A stretch of DNA of 64,000 nt from Sorangium aterium (GCF_028368935.1 NZ_JAQNDK010000003.1:1674001-1738000), one strand, 5' to 3'; shown: positions 53,102-63,060, numbered from the stretch's first letter. The notes: a model not told the origin generated them from the sequence alone. Made by a program: numbers and translations.

Positions 53102-54178
53102 TCAGGTCCCGCCGCCGGGCGCGACGGCGGCGCCGGGCGCGATGGCGCCAGCGCTGCGGAAGGCCGCGACGAGCTGCTCCGACGCCGTGTAGGGGTCGAC
53201 CGTGCGCTGCGCGACGGCGTGCACCGCGGCCTCGAGCGCAGGGCCGAGCGCGGCGACGGCGGCGTCGGTGAGCGCGTCACGGAGCTGCACGTGCATCGCT
53301 TCGCGCAGGCGCTCCTCGCGGCGCGCAGCGCCGGCCTCGGTCCCGAACAGCCACGCTCGGTGCCCCTCCAGCTTGTCCACGAGCGCCGCCACGCCCTCGT
53401 TACGTGTGGCCACGGTCCGCGCGATCACGGGCTCCCACGGCCCTTCGACCGGCTCTCCTCCGGGAGATGGCGCCCCCTGCGCGCGGGCGTGGAGCGCCGC
53501 GGCGCTGTGCCCGCGCGCCCGCCCGGAGGCCGCCGCCACCTCTCCGCCGAGCGCGATCATGAGCTCCAGATCGCGCACCGCCGCGTCGGCCCCGTCCCGG
53601 TCGGCCTTGTTCACGGCGAAGACGTCGGCGCACTCCAGGATGCCCGCCTTGATCGCCTGCACCTCGTCGCCCATCCCCGGCGCGGCGACGACCAGGGTGG
53701 TGTGCGCCATCCGGGTGATCTCGAGCTCGTCCTGCCCGACGCCGACGGTCTCGACCAGCACGACGTCCGCGCCCCAGGCGTCGAGCACCCGCACGACGTC
53801 CACCACCGAGCGCGACAGCCCGCCGAGCGCGCCCCGGGTCGCCAGCGACCGGATGAACACGTCGGGATCGCTGAAGTGGGCCTGCATGCGGATGCGATCG
53901 CCGAGGATCGCGCCGCCGGTGAACGGGCTCGTGGGATCGACCGCCACCACGGCGACGCGGCGACCCTGCCCCCGGAACACGCTGATCAGCCGATCCGTGA
54001 GCGTGCTCTTGCCTGCCCCCGGGTTCCCCGTCACGCCGAGGATCCAGGCGCGGCCGGTATGGGGGAAGAGATCCTTCAGGATCGCGGCATAGTCGCCGAC
54101 GCGGTCGTCGACGAGCCGGCAGGCCCGCGCCGTCGCGCGCGTCTCGCGGGCGAGGACCTTGTCTGCGAGCGGATGCAC
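53102..54178 (-). CDS. meaB: MeaB/ArgK-family GTPase (methylmalonyl-CoA mutase chaperone)
   Basis: 358 residues, GTG start. G3E-type GTPase: Walker A VTGNPGAGKST, switch region VAVDPTSPFTGGAILGDRIRM, DVVLVETVGVGQDE (Walker B/base) and NKAD (guanine specificity). MeaB loads and protects adenosylcobalamin-dependent methylmalonyl-CoA mutase; no mutase gene is in this window. Near residue 240 there is an insertion of about 35 residues (Ala/Gly/Pro-rich, VAAASGRARGHSAAALHARA) absent from typical MeaB. It converges with the Cys-rich lipoprotein gene. Confidence 0.9.
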   Translation of the reverse strand: MHPLADKVLARETRATARACRLVDDRVGDYAAILKDLFPHTGRAWILGVTGNPGAGKSTLTDRLISVFRGQGRRVAVVAVDPTSPFTGGAILGDRIRMQAHFSDPDVFIRSLATRGALGGLSRSVVDVVRVLDAWGADVVLVETVGVGQDELEITRMAHTTLVVAAPGMGDEVQAIKAGILECADVFAVNKADRDGADAAVRDLELMIALGGEVAAASGRARGHSAAALHARAQGAPSPGGEPVEGPWEPVIARTVATRNEGVAALVDKLEGHRAWLFGTEAGAARREERLREAMHVQLRDALTDAAVAALGPALEAAVHAVAQRTVDPYTASEQLVAAFRSAGAIAPGAAVAPGGGT

Positions 54179-54244
54179 GCGAGCGGCTTAGGCCCGGCGA
54201 TGCCGGAACACAACCGGCCCGCGGCCAACGCCGCGCCGGCCTAC

Positions 54245-54562
54245 CTACCCTGCCCCGCCGCCGGCCGTGCCGCCGCCGCCCGCCGTGCCATCACCGCCGG
54301 CCGTGCCGCCGCCGCCGCCCGCCGTGCCACCACCGCCGGCCGTGCCGCCGCCGGCCGTGCCATCACCGCCGGCCTCACCGCCGCCGGCCTCACCGCCGCC
54401 GCCGGACGATCCGGCGCCTGCTCCGCCCTCCCCGCCCGCCGACGAGCCGGCGCCCCCGGCGCCCCCGACGGCGTCGAAGATCGGCCTCGTGTCGCCGCAC
54501 GCGACGACGAGCAGAGCCCAGAGCACAGCGCACGAGGTGAAAGCGAGAGCGCGATTCCACAT
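54245..54562 (-). CDS. Small lipoprotein with Gly-rich repeat tail
   Basis: 105 residues; AAGGA precedes the chosen ATG. Lipobox LLVVACGDT (lipidated Cys about 22), then DTRPIFDAVGGAGGAGSSAG and a tail of GTAGGG, GEAGG and GDGTAGGG repeats encoded by GCCGCCGCCGGCCGTGCC-type DNA repeats (54250-54400). Such Gly-rich lipoproteins are common in Sorangium-like genomes. No folded domain is visible; it may be a truncated or spacer-like surface protein. It reads toward meaB. Confidence 0.55.
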   Translation of the reverse strand: MWNRALAFTSCAVLWALLVVACGDTRPIFDAVGGAGGAGSSAGGEGGAGAGSSGGGGEAGGGEAGGDGTAGGGTAGGGGTAGGGGGTAGGDGTAGGGGTAGGGAG

Positions 54563-54624
54563 GGGTACGTCCTTGCCACGAGACGCCGGGCGGCACGCTC
54601 GCAAAATTCAGCGACGTGCTCCTG

Positions 54625-55419
54625 TCATGGCGCCGCGCGCGGCTGCCGCTCGAAGCGCCGCCAGCGGCCATCGATGAGCCGCTCGTGCGGCAGGTACTGC
54701 GCCTTGTAGACAAGCCGCGAGCAGCGCTCGACGTACAGGCCGAGGTACAGGTAGCGGAGGCCCCAGGAGCGGCACAGCTCGAGCTGCTTCAGGATCGAGA
54801 AGACACCGGGGCTCAGCGGCTCCAGCTCGGGCTCATAGAAAGAGTAGACCGCGGACAGGGAATCCTGCCCCCGATCCACGACGGCGACCCCGACGAGACG
54901 GCCGCCGACGCGATAGCGCATCTCGAACGTCTCGCAGCAGCTGTCCACGAGGAACGCCTCGTACCCCGCGGCGCCGAGCGGGCCGTCGTCGCGCATCAAC
55001 CCCCGGCCGTGCTTGTGCCGGTTGTACAGGATGATCTTCTCTCGCGTGGTCACGGGCGGGCCGATCTCCACGTCCACCACGCGCTCTCCACGGCGGAGCA
55101 CCCGGCGCTGCGTGCGGCCGGGGACGAACTCACGAACGACGATCCGGATCGGCTCGCACGCGCGGCACGAGGGGCACTGGGTGCGGTAGAGCAGCTTGCC
55201 ATGGCGACGGTTGCCCGCGACGAGCCTCTGGTCGAACTCCGCACGGGTGAGCGGGCGGATGGGCACGCGCAGCGGCATCCGGGCTTCGGCTTCGGGCAGG
55301 TACGGACAGGGGCTCACCTCGTCATGGACCGTGAGCTCGATAGGGTTCGCTCCCTCGTCCAGCCGAGGGAGCTCGGCGTCCTGCCCCGCTACCGAATCTC
55401 GCTCGCTCGATGAGCCCAT
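54625..55419 (-). CDS. bpt: Aminoacyl-tRNA-protein transferase (Bpt/ATE family)
   Basis: 264 residues from the ATG that starts MGSSSERD; an earlier ATG adds residues without family character. ATE/Bpt signatures: N-terminal Cys region SPCPYLPEAEARMPLRV, TQCPSCRACEPIRI, ILYNRHKHGRG and the C-terminal block GVFSILKQLELCRSWGLRYLYLGLYVERCSRLVYKAQYLPHERL. Bacterial Bpt transfers leucine from tRNA to N-terminal Asp/Glu, marking proteins for ClpAP via the N-end rule. Stand-alone gene. Confidence 0.87.
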   Translation of the reverse strand: MGSSSERDSVAGQDAELPRLDEGANPIELTVHDEVSPCPYLPEAEARMPLRVPIRPLTRAEFDQRLVAGNRRHGKLLYRTQCPSCRACEPIRIVVREFVPGRTQRRVLRRGERVVDVEIGPPVTTREKIILYNRHKHGRGLMRDDGPLGAAGYEAFLVDSCCETFEMRYRVGGRLVGVAVVDRGQDSLSAVYSFYEPELEPLSPGVFSILKQLELCRSWGLRYLYLGLYVERCSRLVYKAQYLPHERLIDGRWRRFERQPRAAP

Positions 55420-55804
55420 GTCGGTGTCGATCCGAGCGCTCGATCCCCCCATCGAGCTCCCGGCCGCTAGATCAAGGGGATGCCTGTTGCACTGCCACGT
55501 CAAGCAAAACCCAGAGCGGCCCTGGCCCGCTGAGAGCTCCGCCCGCTTGCGCCCCGCTGGTCCGTGTCGCACATCTACCCACGCAAACCCACGTGCTACC
55601 CACGCAGGCTGCATCCTCCGGTTTTCCGGCTCCGGGCCTGGGCGATCCGGGCGTTGCGCGAAGAGCCCGAGCCCGAGCCCGCGCGGCGCGCCCTTTTCGC
55701 TCGGCCCGGAGGCCAGTATGACCGCGCGCGCGACCGCGACAGGGACGTCCCATCGACCATCGAGCGCCCGAGTCGCGCGAGCGCCTCAAGAAAGGCCGAA
55801 CGCT
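55420..55804. other. Intergenic region between bpt and yhbY
   Basis: 385 bp. CTACCCACGCA occurs twice (55575-55585 and 55596-55606), with related ACCCACG between. I see no strong promoter; the promoters of both divergent genes should be here. A long in-frame extension upstream of yhbY looks non-coding. Confidence 0.4.
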
Positions 55805-56107
55805 TTGGATCTGACAGGAAAGCAGCGCCGCCACCTCCGCGCGCTGGGGCATCACCTCGACCCGGTCGTGCAGCTCGGCAAGGCCGGCTTGACCGACGGC
55901 GTCGTCGCGGCCGTCGACGCCGCCCTGGAGCGGCACGAGCTCGTGAAGATACGCCTGGGCACCGAGTGCCCGGACGAGCTGGACGACGTCGCGGACTCCC
56001 TCTCCGAGAAGCTCCGCGCCGCGGTCGCGCAGACGCTGGGGCGGACGATCCTGCTGTACCGGCGCCACCCCAAGGAGCCGAAGATCAAGCTGCCCGCGGG
56101 CAGCTGA
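55805..56107 (+). CDS. yhbY: YhbY/CRS1-type RNA-binding protein
   Basis: 100 residues, TTG start supported by AAAGG upstream and because LDLTGKQRRHLR is the conserved beginning. It has VVQLGKAGLTDGVVAAVDAALERHELVKIRL, the GxxG-type RNA-binding loop of the CRM domain, and ILLYRRHPKEPKIKLP at the end. The E. coli protein (97 aa) binds pre-50S ribosomal particles. Size and sequence match well. It converges with the large flavoprotein gene. Confidence 0.88.
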   Translation: MDLTGKQRRHLRALGHHLDPVVQLGKAGLTDGVVAAVDAALERHELVKIRLGTECPDELDDVADSLSEKLRAAVAQTLGRTILLYRRHPKEPKIKLPAGS

Positions 56108-56251
56108 GCGCAAGCGCCCGCCGCGCGCGCCCACCCCATGCGCGGCCTCGGGCGCATCGAGTCGACGAGACGTCGACGAGACGCCGCCGAGGCCGCCTTC
56201 CCACGTGCCGCGGCGGCGAGGCCTCGGATCGCCGAGGCCCCGGAGCCGACG

Positions 56252-59200
56252 TCACACGTGCCGGAGCGTGGGGCGCTCGGCCAGCAGGTGATCGAGCCAG
56301 GCGTTCGACAGCTTCTCCTGCACCGTGTTGGCCCGGAGCCTCGCGGCGAGGTTCTTGAAGTCGACGTGGTCGATGAGCTGGTCCTGGTTGAAGCACGAGA
56401 AGACCAGCGTCTCCTTGCCCGTCTCCGGGTCCACGTGCCGCTGGAGGCACTGCGCGCAGACCTCCTTCATCATGCACTGCATCGGCGAGTTGATGCTCGC
56501 GATGCCCACGTGCTTCGGATCCAGGTGCGGCGCCAGCACGCCGTGCCGCGCCTCGCGCACGGCGTTCATCATCTTGTCCGAGCCGATCGCGATGATGCGC
56601 CGGACCTCCGAGAGGGCCGCCAGCTCACCGCCGAACTGGCGCTCGGCGTAGGCCCGCATCGCCTGGACGATGTTGCCGCGGAAGTGGCGGTCGGTCGCGC
56701 GCCGCGGGGTGACCTCGGCGCCGCCGTCCGTGCACCAGATGACCTGGTCGGTCGCCACCTCGATCTCGTCCTGCTTGAAGAGATCCTCGCCCCGCCTGTA
56801 GCCGGCGAAGTAGATCACGCGGGCGCCGCGCGCCTTGAGCGCCTTCGCGATCGAGAACAGGACGGCGTTGCCGAGCCCGCCGCCGGCGAGCAGCACCGTC
56901 TCTCCCTCGGGGATGTCCGTGGGCGTCCCGGTCGGCCCCATCACGACGACCTCCTCGCCCGGGCGCAGCGCGGCGAGCAGGCGCGAGGACGCGCCCATCT
57001 CGAGCGCGATGAGCGACAGCAGCCCCTTCTCCTTGTCGACCCACGCGCCCGTGAGCGCGAGGCCCTCCATCGCGAGCCGCGTGCCGCGGATCACGGGCGA
57101 GCGCACCTCGTAGTTCTGCAGCCGGTAGAACTGCCCGGGCTCGAACTTCCGCGCCGCCGCGGGCGCGCGCACGACCACCTCGACGATCGTCGGCGTGAGC
57201 CGCTGGACCCGCTCGACCACCGCGCCGAGGTCGTGATCGAGGCGGGCGAAGAGGTCGCGCCGCCGCGCGTCGCGCGCGGCCTGCGGCTCCTCGCCGAGCC
57301 GGGCGATGTCGTGGCGGAACAGCGCGACGACGGACGGGTACGCGTCCTTGGCGCTCGCCATCGCCTTCACGACGCTCCCCGCGTAGTGGGGGTGGTTGTC
57401 GCCGTAGAAGCTCACCGCGTGCTCGCCGTCGTTGTAGCTCGTGAAGAAGCCCTCCCGCGGCTTGGCCGGCTCCACCTTGAGCGCGCCGCCCTCGTCGACG
57501 TAGGCGCGGTGCGGCTGGAAGAACTGCCGCCACTTGTCGAACACGAACGAGCCCGGGCGCTCCTTCTCGTACGTGACGTTGGGGCTCGTCCCGGCCGCGA
57601 CGCACACGGTGCGGGCGGGGATCGAGACCGCCTGCCCCGCGCTCCGCCACTTGCCGTCCACGATCTCCTGCCGATCGAAGACGAGCGAGGAGACGCACCC
57701 GCGCTCGTCGAGCACCGCCTCGACCGGGGCGAGGTTCTCGACGTAGCGGATCCCCTCCTCGAGCGACTTGGCGACCTCCTCGTGGTTCAGCCGGTACGCC
57801 GGCGAATCGATGAGCCGCTTCCGGTAGACCAGCGAGACGCCTCCCCACGCGTCGATCAGGCCCTGGAAGCGCGGCGGGCGCCCCTCGCGCGCGGCGCGCG
57901 CGCGCTCGTCGCGGATCTCCTCCGCGTGGCGCCGCTGCTCGGCCAGGAACTCCCGCTCCTCCTCGTCGAACATCGCGAGGACGGCCGCCTCTCCGCGCTC
58001 CGCGACCAGCGCATCGAGCCGATCGGCCGTCTTCTCGGCCTGCACGACGTAGTACGCGGCGAGCTCCGTCGCGGTGTCGATCGCCGTGAGGCCGCCGCCG
58101 ATCACCACCGCCGGCAGGCGCACCTGGAGGTTCGCGAGCGCCGAGCGCTTGTAGGCCCCGGCCAGCTGGAGCGCCATCAGGAAGTCCGACGCCTTGCGGA
58201 TGCCGCGCGCGAGGTTGTTCTTGAGCGGGATGATCGTCGGACGCCCCGCGCCCGCCGCGATCGCGACGTGGTGGAACCCGAGCCGGAAGGCGTCGTCGAG
58301 ATCGATCGTCCCGCCGAACCGCACGCCGCCGTAGATCCGCAGCAGCCGCTGTCGGGCGAGCGTAACGTACAGGACGGTGAGGAAGTTCTTGTCCCATCGC
58401 ACCGTGATCCCGTACTCGCTCACCCCGCCGAAGCCGAGGAGGACGCGCTCGTCGAGCTCCGTGTAGAGCCGCTTGAAATCCTTGACCGGGCGCGGCGGGC
58501 GCGACTCGTCGCCCGTGAGCTCGACGGGCAGCGGCTCGATCTTCAGCCCGTCGATCGCCACGCATGCGAAGCCCTGCCGCGTGAGGTGGTGCGACAGCGT
58601 GTAGCCGGCCGGGCCGAGGCCGACGACGAGCACGTTCTTGCCGTTGTACGGCAGCGCGTGCGGCCGCAGCGCGTCGAGCGGGTTCCAGCGCGTGAGGAGC
58701 CCGTAGATCTCGAGGCCCCACGGGAGCGACAGCACGTCCGTGAGCACCGCGGTCTCGATCTGCGGGATGTCCACCGGCTCCTGCTTCTGGAAGACGCACG
58801 CCTTCATGCAGTCGTTGCAGATGCGGTGACCGGTGCCGGGGCACATCGGGTTGTCGACGCAGACGAGCGCGAGCCCGGCGATCGACTCGCCCCGCCCCCG
58901 CATGGTGTGCATCTCGCTGATCTTCTCGTCGAGCGGGCAGCCGTTCAGCTCGACGCCGAGCGGGTTCGCCTTGATCGCCCCGGTCTTGTTGTCGCGCAGG
59001 CCCTTCGAGCACGAGTCCTTGTCGCGATCGTGGCAGAAGAGGCAATAGTCGACCTGGCTCTCGACCTCGCGCGGCGGCGCGCGGCGGTCGGTCAGCGCGA
59101 AGCCGTCGCGATCCCTCCGCTCGTGCTCGGGGCCGACGAGGAGCTCGGCCGAGCCCGGGCTGCCGTTCGCGCCCTTTCTCTGCAGCTGGACGAGCTCCTG

Positions 59201-60091
59201 GTAGTCCAGCGTGCGCGGCGCCTTCAGCGTCGGCCACCGCCGCGCCGGATCGTGCTCGTCCGCGCGACGCGCCGCGAGCCACGCCTCGACGGCGTCGAGC
59301 GCGAGCGCCACGACCGCCCCGTCCTCGGCCTCCGTCGGCTCCGCGCCGGCGACCGCCACCGCCGGCGCCACGCTCTCGGCGAGCGCCTGGTCCTCCCGCA
59401 GCGCCGCGCGCACCTTCGCCGCCCGCTCGCGCAGCTCGTCCGTCCACTTCGCGCCGCCGGCCTTGGCGGCCTTGCGGGCGATCTCGTCGACCTCGATCAG
59501 GGCGAGCGTCGCGCGCGCGATCGCGAGCTCCTCCGCGGCGGAGCCGCCGTCGAGCGCGCTCGCAGGCGCGCCCACGGCCGCGAGCGACCGCCGCGCCGCG
59601 TGCGCCGCCTCGACGTGCGTGCCCCGCCACGCCTTCCCCGGGTTCGGCTTGAACAGGCGCTTCTTCGAGAACTCGCGCTTGAAGTCCCAGAGCGCGCTCC
59701 GCTCGAGGGTCGCGTCGATCTGCGCCTGCGTCTCCCGCTCGACCCGGAAGAGCATCGCCACGAAGCGGCCGACGTGGGGCGCCGCCGCGAGGAGCGCCTC
59801 CGAGACCTGCTCCGGCGTGAGCGCGGGCCGTCCCGCGCCGCCGCCCTCCGCGCCGGAGGCCTCCGCCTGCGCCGCGCGCAGCGAGGCCCGGTACGCGTCG
59901 AAGCGCGCGTAGGCGCCCTCGTCCGCCGCGTGGAAATACTCCTCGAAGCGCTCCGTCAGCTCGGCGAGCTTCGCGGGGTCGAAGAGGTCGGCGTAGCCGA
60001 AACCAGGGAGCCCGAGCTCGAGCTCGGAGGCATCCGAGGTCGCCTGCACCCACGAAGAGAAGTCAGCCTGCACTCCAGCGTTCGCTTCCAT
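56252..60091 (-). CDS. Fused NfnB/NfnA-like (GltD + PyrK-type) flavoprotein oxidoreductase
   Basis: 1279 residues. N-terminal region 1-300 is helical, with no recognised domain. Then Cys-rich motifs for iron-sulfur clusters (CLFCHDRDKDSC...CPLDEK; CPGTGHRICNDCMKAC), a GltD-like FAD/NAD(P)H part with VLVVGLGPAGYTLSHHL (FAD GxGxxG) and AVVIGGGLTAIDTATEL (NAD(P)H), and C-terminally a PyrK/ferredoxin-reductase-like part with QFYRLQNYEV, TVLLAGGGLGNAVLFSIAKAL and a 2Fe-2S Cys set (CMMKEVCAQC...FSC). In NfnAB these two parts are separate subunits that catalyse transhydrogenation between NADH, NADPH and ferredoxin. The single-chain order is therefore notable. It converges with yhbY. Biochemistry is inferred. 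Confidence 0.78.
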   Translation of the reverse strand: MEANAGVQADFSSWVQATSDASELELGLPGFGYADLFDPAKLAELTERFEEYFHAADEGAYARFDAYRASLRAAQAEASGAEGGGAGRPALTPEQVSEALLAAAPHVGRFVAMLFRVERETQAQIDATLERSALWDFKREFSKKRLFKPNPGKAWRGTHVEAAHAARRSLAAVGAPASALDGGSAAEELAIARATLALIEVDEIARKAAKAGGAKWTDELRERAAKVRAALREDQALAESVAPAVAVAGAEPTEAEDGAVVALALDAVEAWLAARRADEHDPARRWPTLKAPRTLDYQELVQLQRKGANGSPGSAELLVGPEHERRDRDGFALTDRRAPPREVESQVDYCLFCHDRDKDSCSKGLRDNKTGAIKANPLGVELNGCPLDEKISEMHTMRGRGESIAGLALVCVDNPMCPGTGHRICNDCMKACVFQKQEPVDIPQIETAVLTDVLSLPWGLEIYGLLTRWNPLDALRPHALPYNGKNVLVVGLGPAGYTLSHHLTRQGFACVAIDGLKIEPLPVELTGDESRPPRPVKDFKRLYTELDERVLLGFGGVSEYGITVRWDKNFLTVLYVTLARQRLLRIYGGVRFGGTIDLDDAFRLGFHHVAIAAGAGRPTIIPLKNNLARGIRKASDFLMALQLAGAYKRSALANLQVRLPAVVIGGGLTAIDTATELAAYYVVQAEKTADRLDALVAERGEAAVLAMFDEEEREFLAEQRRHAEEIRDERARAAREGRPPRFQGLIDAWGGVSLVYRKRLIDSPAYRLNHEEVAKSLEEGIRYVENLAPVEAVLDERGCVSSLVFDRQEIVDGKWRSAGQAVSIPARTVCVAAGTSPNVTYEKERPGSFVFDKWRQFFQPHRAYVDEGGALKVEPAKPREGFFTSYNDGEHAVSFYGDNHPHYAGSVVKAMASAKDAYPSVVALFRHDIARLGEEPQAARDARRRDLFARLDHDLGAVVERVQRLTPTIVEVVVRAPAAARKFEPGQFYRLQNYEVRSPVIRGTRLAMEGLALTGAWVDKEKGLLSLIALEMGASSRLLAALRPGEEVVVMGPTGTPTDIPEGETVLLAGGGLGNAVLFSIAKALKARGARVIYFAGYRRGEDLFKQDEIEVATDQVIWCTDGGAEVTPRRATDRHFRGNIVQAMRAYAERQFGGELAALSEVRRIIAIGSDKMMNAVREARHGVLAPHLDPKHVGIASINSPMQCMMKEVCAQCLQRHVDPETGKETLVFSCFNQDQLIDHVDFKNLAARLRANTVQEKLSNAWLDHLLAERPTLRHV

Positions 60092-60301
60092 ACCCGCGGC
60101 AAATGCTTTCTATTTCAAGGAGGGTTCGCTCACCCGACGATGGCCTGCCCACGCGGCCTCGAGAGCGACGTAAGGTAGCACCTGGCCGCACCTTCGACCT
60201 GTCGCTCGGGCAACAATCATCGCAATCGGATTGCGTCTGTCAGCTCGACGAACGCGCAACGGCTGCGCGCTCATCGACGCGGCTGCCGGCAGCGCGGAGC
60301 G

Positions 60302-61648
60302 TCAGAACCCCTGTGAGACGACGCGCTCGATCGTATGCGTCGAGATGTTGCCCGCGACGACCTCTGGATCGCGCAGCAGCGCCTGGTGCAGCGGGATGTT
60401 CGTGCGGATGCCGCCGATGATGAACTCGTCGAGCGCGCACCGGAGCCTGGCGATCGCCTCGGCCCGGTTCGCGCCGTGCGCGATCACCTTGGCCACCAGC
60501 GAGTCGTAGGAGCTCGGCACGCGGAAACCGCCGTACACGCCGGAGTCGACGCGGATCCCGACGCCGCCGGGCGAGTGGTACTCGGTGATGAGGCCCGGCC
60601 ACGGCACGAACGAGCGCGCGTCCTCGGCGTTGATCCGGCACTCGATGGCGTGGCCACGGAAGCTCCAGGGCCGCGTGTCGGGCAGCGAGAGCCGCTCGCC
60701 AGCAGCGGCGAGGATCTGCTGCGCGACCAGATCGACGCCGGTCACCATCTCGGTGACCGGGTGCTCGACCTGGACGCGGGTGTTCATCTCCATGAAGAAG
60801 AGCTCGCCCCGCTCATCCATCAGGAACTCGAGCGTGCCCAGGCCGGTGTAGCCGGTCTCGAGGATCGCGCCCCTGATGATGTCGCCCATCCGGGAGCGCT
60901 TCTCGTTGTCCATCGCCGGGCTGGGCGACTCCTCCATCACCTTCTGGTGCCGGCGCTGGAGCGAGCACTCGCGCTCGCCGAGCGTCCACACGCCCCCGTG
61001 CTGATCCGCGAGCACCTGGAACTCGATGTGGCGCGGCGCCTCGACGTAGCGCTCGAGGTAGACGTCCGGGTTCTTGAAGCCGCTCAGGGCCTCCTGCGTC
61101 GCGATCTCGAACGAGCGCTGCACCTCGCCGGCCTCGCGGACGATGCGCATGCCCCTGCCGCCGCCGCCGCCGGAGGCCTTCAGGATCACCGGATAGCCGA
61201 CGCGCTCGGCCTGCTCGGCCGCGTCCGCCGCGCTCTTGAGCACGCCCGTGCCGCTGAGCATGGGGATGCCGAAGCGCTTGGCGACCTCGCGCGCGGACAC
61301 CTTGTCGCCCCAGGTCCGCATCGCCTCCGCGGTCGGCCCGATGAAGGTGAGGCGGCACTTCTTGCAAAGCTCGGCGAACTTCGCGTTCTCCGAGAGGAAC
61401 CCGTAGCCCGGATGGATCGCGTCGGCGCCCGTGACCTCCGCGGCCGCGATGATCTGCGGGATGTTGAGGTAGCTCTTCGACGCCTCGGCAGGGCCGACGC
61501 ACACGGCCTCGTCCGCGAACCGGACGTGCAGCGCCGCGGCGTCCGCCTCGGAGTGGATGGCGACCGTGCGGATGCCGAGCAGGCGGCAGGCGCGGATGAC
61601 ACGCATCGCGATCTCGCCGCGATTGGCGATCAGGATCTTCTGGAACAC
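60302..61648 (-). CDS. accC: Acetyl-CoA carboxylase, biotin carboxylase subunit
   Basis: 448 residues, same length as E. coli AccC (449). ANRGEIAMRVIRA start, HPGYGFLSEN, ASGGGGGRGM (ATP-grasp Gly loop), the ATP-binding EFLMDERGELFFMEMN with RVQVEHPVTE, and GHAIECRINAED. It carboxylates biotin on AccB, the first step of malonyl-CoA synthesis. Last gene of the roadblock-aroQ-accB-accC operon. Confidence 0.96.
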   Translation of the reverse strand: MFQKILIANRGEIAMRVIRACRLLGIRTVAIHSEADAAALHVRFADEAVCVGPAEASKSYLNIPQIIAAAEVTGADAIHPGYGFLSENAKFAELCKKCRLTFIGPTAEAMRTWGDKVSAREVAKRFGIPMLSGTGVLKSAADAAEQAERVGYPVILKASGGGGGRGMRIVREAGEVQRSFEIATQEALSGFKNPDVYLERYVEAPRHIEFQVLADQHGGVWTLGERECSLQRRHQKVMEESPSPAMDNEKRSRMGDIIRGAILETGYTGLGTLEFLMDERGELFFMEMNTRVQVEHPVTEMVTGVDLVAQQILAAAGERLSLPDTRPWSFRGHAIECRINAEDARSFVPWPGLITEYHSPGGVGIRVDSGVYGGFRVPSSYDSLVAKVIAHGANRAEAIARLRCALDEFIIGGIRTNIPLHQALLRDPEVVAGNISTHTIERVVSQGF

Positions 61649-61669
61649 GGCACCCTCGCCCGGGCAGCG

Positions 61670-62197
<528 letters not shown>

Positions 62198-62236
62198 CGA
62201 TGTTTGCCGCCTTTCAACCAGAGTGACGGCGCATGT

Positions 62237-62704
62237 TCAACCTCTTTCGTCGGATCGCAGCTTCTCCAGATGCCCGAGCAGGCCGATCAGCCCAAGGACG
62301 TACGAGCTCGCACCGAAGCCCGCGACGCGCGCCATGCACGCAGGCGCGATGCGGGAGCGACGGCGGAACGGCTCTCGGCCGTCCGGGTTGGAGATGTGCA
62401 CTTCGACGGTAGGAAGCGCGCTCGCGCGGATCGCGTCATAGAGCGCGATGGAGGTGTGCGTGTAGGCACCGGCGTTGAGGAGGATGCCGTGGAAGCCGCG
62501 ATCGCCAGCGTGGCTGATCGCGGTCACGAGCTCCCCCTCGCAGTTCGATTGCATGCACGACACCGAGGCGCCGTGGCCCTTCGCGGCCTCCTCGACGGCG
62601 CGGTGGATGTCATCCAGCGTGGCCTTGCCGTAGATCGCTGGCTCGCGCTTGCCCAGTCGATCGAGGTTCGGCCCGGAGATGACCGAGATGCTGAAGCCGC
62701 TCAG
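62237..62704 (-). CDS. aroQ: Type II 3-dehydroquinate dehydratase, CTG start
   Basis: 155 residues. Type II DHQase motifs: ISVISGPNLDRLGKREPAIYG (catalytic Tyr and Arg region), SNCEGELV, ILLNAGAYTHTSIAL, VEVHISNPDGREPFRRRS. Removes water from 3-dehydroquinate in the shikimate pathway. No ATG, GTG or TTG lies near the proper N terminus; the CTG at 62704-62702 overlaps the mglB-like stop (CTGA) and has a GAAGGAG Shine-Dalgarno with a 5-nt spacer, so it is the likely start. It is followed by accB, 39 bp away. Confidence 0.9.
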   Translation of the reverse strand: MSGFSISVISGPNLDRLGKREPAIYGKATLDDIHRAVEEAAKGHGASVSCMQSNCEGELVTAISHAGDRGFHGILLNAGAYTHTSIALYDAIRASALPTVEVHISNPDGREPFRRRSRIAPACMARVAGFGASSYVLGLIGLLGHLEKLRSDERG

Positions 62705-63060
62705 GCGAGCTCCTTCAGCAGCACCGGCACCTTGGTGCGCAGGAGGTACCGGGCCTTGCCGATGTTCGCGTCGGGCGTCATCGAGAAGGCCACGAAGTAC
62801 GAGTTGTTCACGACGCGGATCAGGGTCGTGACCTTCTCCGCCTGGATCGCGATCTCGGCGGCATTGCCCGCGTCGAGCATCTCGGCGGCGCGCTGGATCG
62901 ACTTCAACACGACGCTGAACTCCGCGCCGATGGTGGTGATGTCGAACGCGGCCCCCGGCTTGGAATAGCTGTCGACCGGGATCCCCTCGAAATCCATGAG
63001 AAGGGTCGCGATGCCGCCCTCGGTGTTCTCTACGACTTCCTTCAGCACGGCCTGGAACAT
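62701..63060 (-). CDS. Roadblock/LC7-domain protein (MglB-like)
   Basis: 119 residues. Roadblock/LC7 fold: VLKEVVENTEGGIATLLMDFEGIPVDSY, FDITTIGAEFSVVLKSIQRAAEMLDAG, NNSYFVAFSMTPDANIGKARYLLR. In Myxococcus MglB (159 aa) is the GAP of the polarity GTPase MglA; this shorter version has no mglA beside it. The link with aroQ, accB and accC is a recurring deltaproteobacterial arrangement whose meaning is unclear. The upstream promoter region (63061-63696) is shared with the aconitase-like gene. Confidence 0.8.
   Translation of the reverse strand: MFQAVLKEVVENTEGGIATLLMDFEGIPVDSYSKPGAAFDITTIGAEFSVVLKSIQRAAEMLDAGNAAEIAIQAEKVTTLIRVVNNSYFVAFSMTPDANIGKARYLLRTKVPVLLKELA
62710..62716 (-). promoter_or_regulatory. 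Shine-Dalgarno inside the upstream gene, deciding the aroQ CTG start
   Basis: GAAGGAG lies within the last codons of the roadblock gene, 5 nt before a CTG that overlaps that gene's TGA stop. It supports translational coupling of aroQ. Confidence 0.6.

Noticed and set aside
56138-60178. 1346-codon plus-strand frame opposite the flavoprotein gene
   Set aside because: Shadow frame; the minus strand carries recognisable FAD and NAD(P)H motifs.
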